A program made the position numbers and the translations under genes. This document shows positions 6,467 through 7,175 of a stretch of 7,175 nucleotides of DNA, piece by piece (positions within the stretch are counted from its first letter, which is position 1; every line of letters starts with the position of its first letter). The DNA comes from an uncultured Elusimicrobia bacterium (GTDB lineage: Bacteria > Elusimicrobiota > Endomicrobiia > Endomicrobiales > Endomicrobiaceae): the NCBI GenBank assembly GCA_937916125.1, contig CALGGE010000103.1, positions 1-7,175 of the forward strand, read 5' to 3'. The notes under the pieces are model-generated. The model was given only the letters and a program-made list of their open reading frames with translations. It was not told the DNA's origin and searched no databases.

Positions 6467-6880
6467 ATGGAAAAAACTAATAAAGAAAAGAGCATTTTTA
6501 AAATGGCAGAAGAAGATCCAAATTTTAAAGCTCTTTTAAATATTGAATTTATTGACGAAAAATCTTATAAAGGGGAAAAGAAAATGAAAACATTCGGAGT
6601 ATTCCACATTTTTGATGTAGACGGTGGATTTGGGGATGCGATTCCTCAGGAAGATTTAATTTGTACTTTTAATTCTGAAGAGGAAGCGAAAGATTTTATC
6701 AAAAAATTTGAAAAACCACACGTTTATGACTGTCCATATCAGTGTTTAGAATGTGGAAAGCTTGAATTGAGAGAGTTACCGACAACTTACAACGAGAAGG
6801 ATTTTTGGTGGCTTTCTGAAGATTATGAAGAGTGCGACGAAGAAGAGGATTATGAAGAGGACGAAGACGATGATTGTTAA
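6467..6880 (+). CDS. Hypothetical protein with a Cys cluster and a very acidic tail
   Basis: The 137-residue product is of unknown family. An N-terminal charged segment (1-39) precedes the likely core, which begins MKTFGVFHIFDVDGG at residue 40. A Cys cluster, C89-x3-C93-x2-C96, with His85 just before it, could bind a metal. The last 20 residues are almost entirely Asp and Glu and finish with Cys137. The ATG at 6467 follows the previous stop by one base. The internal ATG at 6584 has a much better ribosome-binding site, AGGGG eight bases upstream, so a 98-residue form starting there is a serious alternative, or both forms are made. Its 3' end overlaps the following gene by 11 bases. It may be a small regulatory or phage accessory protein, but nothing proves a function. 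Confidence 0.65.
   Translation: MEKTNKEKSIFKMAEEDPNFKALLNIEFIDEKSYKGEKKMKTFGVFHIFDVDGGFGDAIPQEDLICTFNSEEEAKDFIKKFEKPHVYDCPYQCLECGKLELRELPTTYNEKDFWWLSEDYEECDEEEDYEEDEDDDC
6571..6575 (+). promoter_or_regulatory. Strong internal ribosome-binding site
   Basis: AGGGG ends eight bases before the in-frame ATG at 6584, which is the best Shine-Dalgarno match in the right-hand region. It argues that translation starts at residue 40 of the longer frame, either instead of or in addition to the ATG at 6467. Confidence 0.45.
6856..6860 (+). promoter_or_regulatory. Ribosome-binding site for the last gene
   Basis: AGAGG lies nine bases before the ATG at 6870, inside the end of the preceding gene. The surrounding sequence is purine-rich because it encodes an acidic tail, so part of the match could be coincidental, but the spacing is suitable. 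Confidence 0.35.
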
Positions 6881-7175
6881 AGAGCTTATTGAAAAATTAG
6901 TAGATAATAGATTTAAAATTATACCATATTGTTGTTTTAACGCTGATCTTTGTGAGAATTATATCGGCCAAAAAGGATATTTCGAAAATGATATAGAAGA
7001 TTTCAAATGTATGGATTTGTGTAAATATGGTACTTTAGAAAAAATTTTTTGTGATCAAGCTGAGCCGTTTCTAATGAAAGAACTCAGAAAAGATTATAAA
7101 TTTTTCATTCCCGAATTTTTTGTAGTTCCAAAAGAAAAAGGGTTCAGACCTTATACCCTTGAAGAATTTACCGAC
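6870..7175 (+). CDS. Hypothetical Cys-rich protein, 3' end outside the window
   Basis: The frame opens at ATG 6870, overlapping the previous gene by 11 bases, and stays open for 102 codons to the window edge. It begins MIVKELIEKLVDNRFKI and contains six Cys (21, 22, 28, 47, 51, 61). Two pairs, Cys21/Cys28 and Cys47/Cys51, are spaced so that a small metal site or disulfides are possible. The visible end reads KGFRPYTLEEFTD. I do not recognise the family. The overlap with its neighbour and the shared Cys-rich, small-protein character suggest one co-transcribed accessory or phage-like operon. The product is partial, so its length is unknown. Confidence 0.6.
   Translation, partial: MIVKELIEKLVDNRFKIIPYCCFNADLCENYIGQKGYFENDIEDFKCMDLCKYGTLEKIFCDQAEPFLMKELRKDYKFFIPEFFVVPKEKGFRPYTLEEFTD

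Overview
The window looks like a mosaic of three unrelated pieces. Judged by eye, base composition and gene style change at two sharp points, near 3.08-3.10 kb and near 5.99 kb. All coding assignments come from reading translations; no search was run.

Left piece (1 to about 3080): extremely AT-rich, with one 980-residue minus-strand reading frame. Its product is dominated by Asn, Lys and Ser, with long Asn-rich tracts. This is the style of AT-rich unicellular eukaryotes (Dictyostelium, ciliates, Plasmodium, anaerobic fungi) more than of bacteria. Gln is written with CAA/CAG, so nothing demands a ciliate-type code. A CCCCAAT tandem repeat and a small AGAAAT repeat lie beyond its stop codon.

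Middle piece (about 3090 to 5988): clearly bacterial and richer in GC. It holds a minus-strand nucleoside-salvage cluster in the order phosphopentomutase (deoB), purine-nucleoside phosphorylase (punA), pyrimidine-nucleoside phosphorylase (pdp). This order resembles the Bacillus drm-punA-pdp operon. The two phosphorylases release ribose-1-phosphate or deoxyribose-1-phosphate from nucleosides, and DeoB converts these to the 5-phosphates for central metabolism. Both ends are damaged. pdp stops after about 260 family-like residues of roughly 430. deoB is intact from its second codon but has GTT where the initiator should be.

Right piece (about 5989 to 7175): moderately AT-rich, plus-strand, with compact and nearly overlapping small genes of unknown function, as in a phage, plasmid or small bacterial accessory operon. 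It begins with the tail of a gene cut at the deoB boundary, continues with two small hypothetical genes, and ends in a gene that runs off the window.

The simplest reading is a chimeric contig (metagenome misassembly, or a multiple-displacement-amplification chimera from a protist living with bacteria). The alternative is a bacterial operon fragment really inserted into a foreign replicon. The sequence alone cannot decide. I saw no convincing new defence, mobile or RNA system; the breakpoints are the most informative feature.
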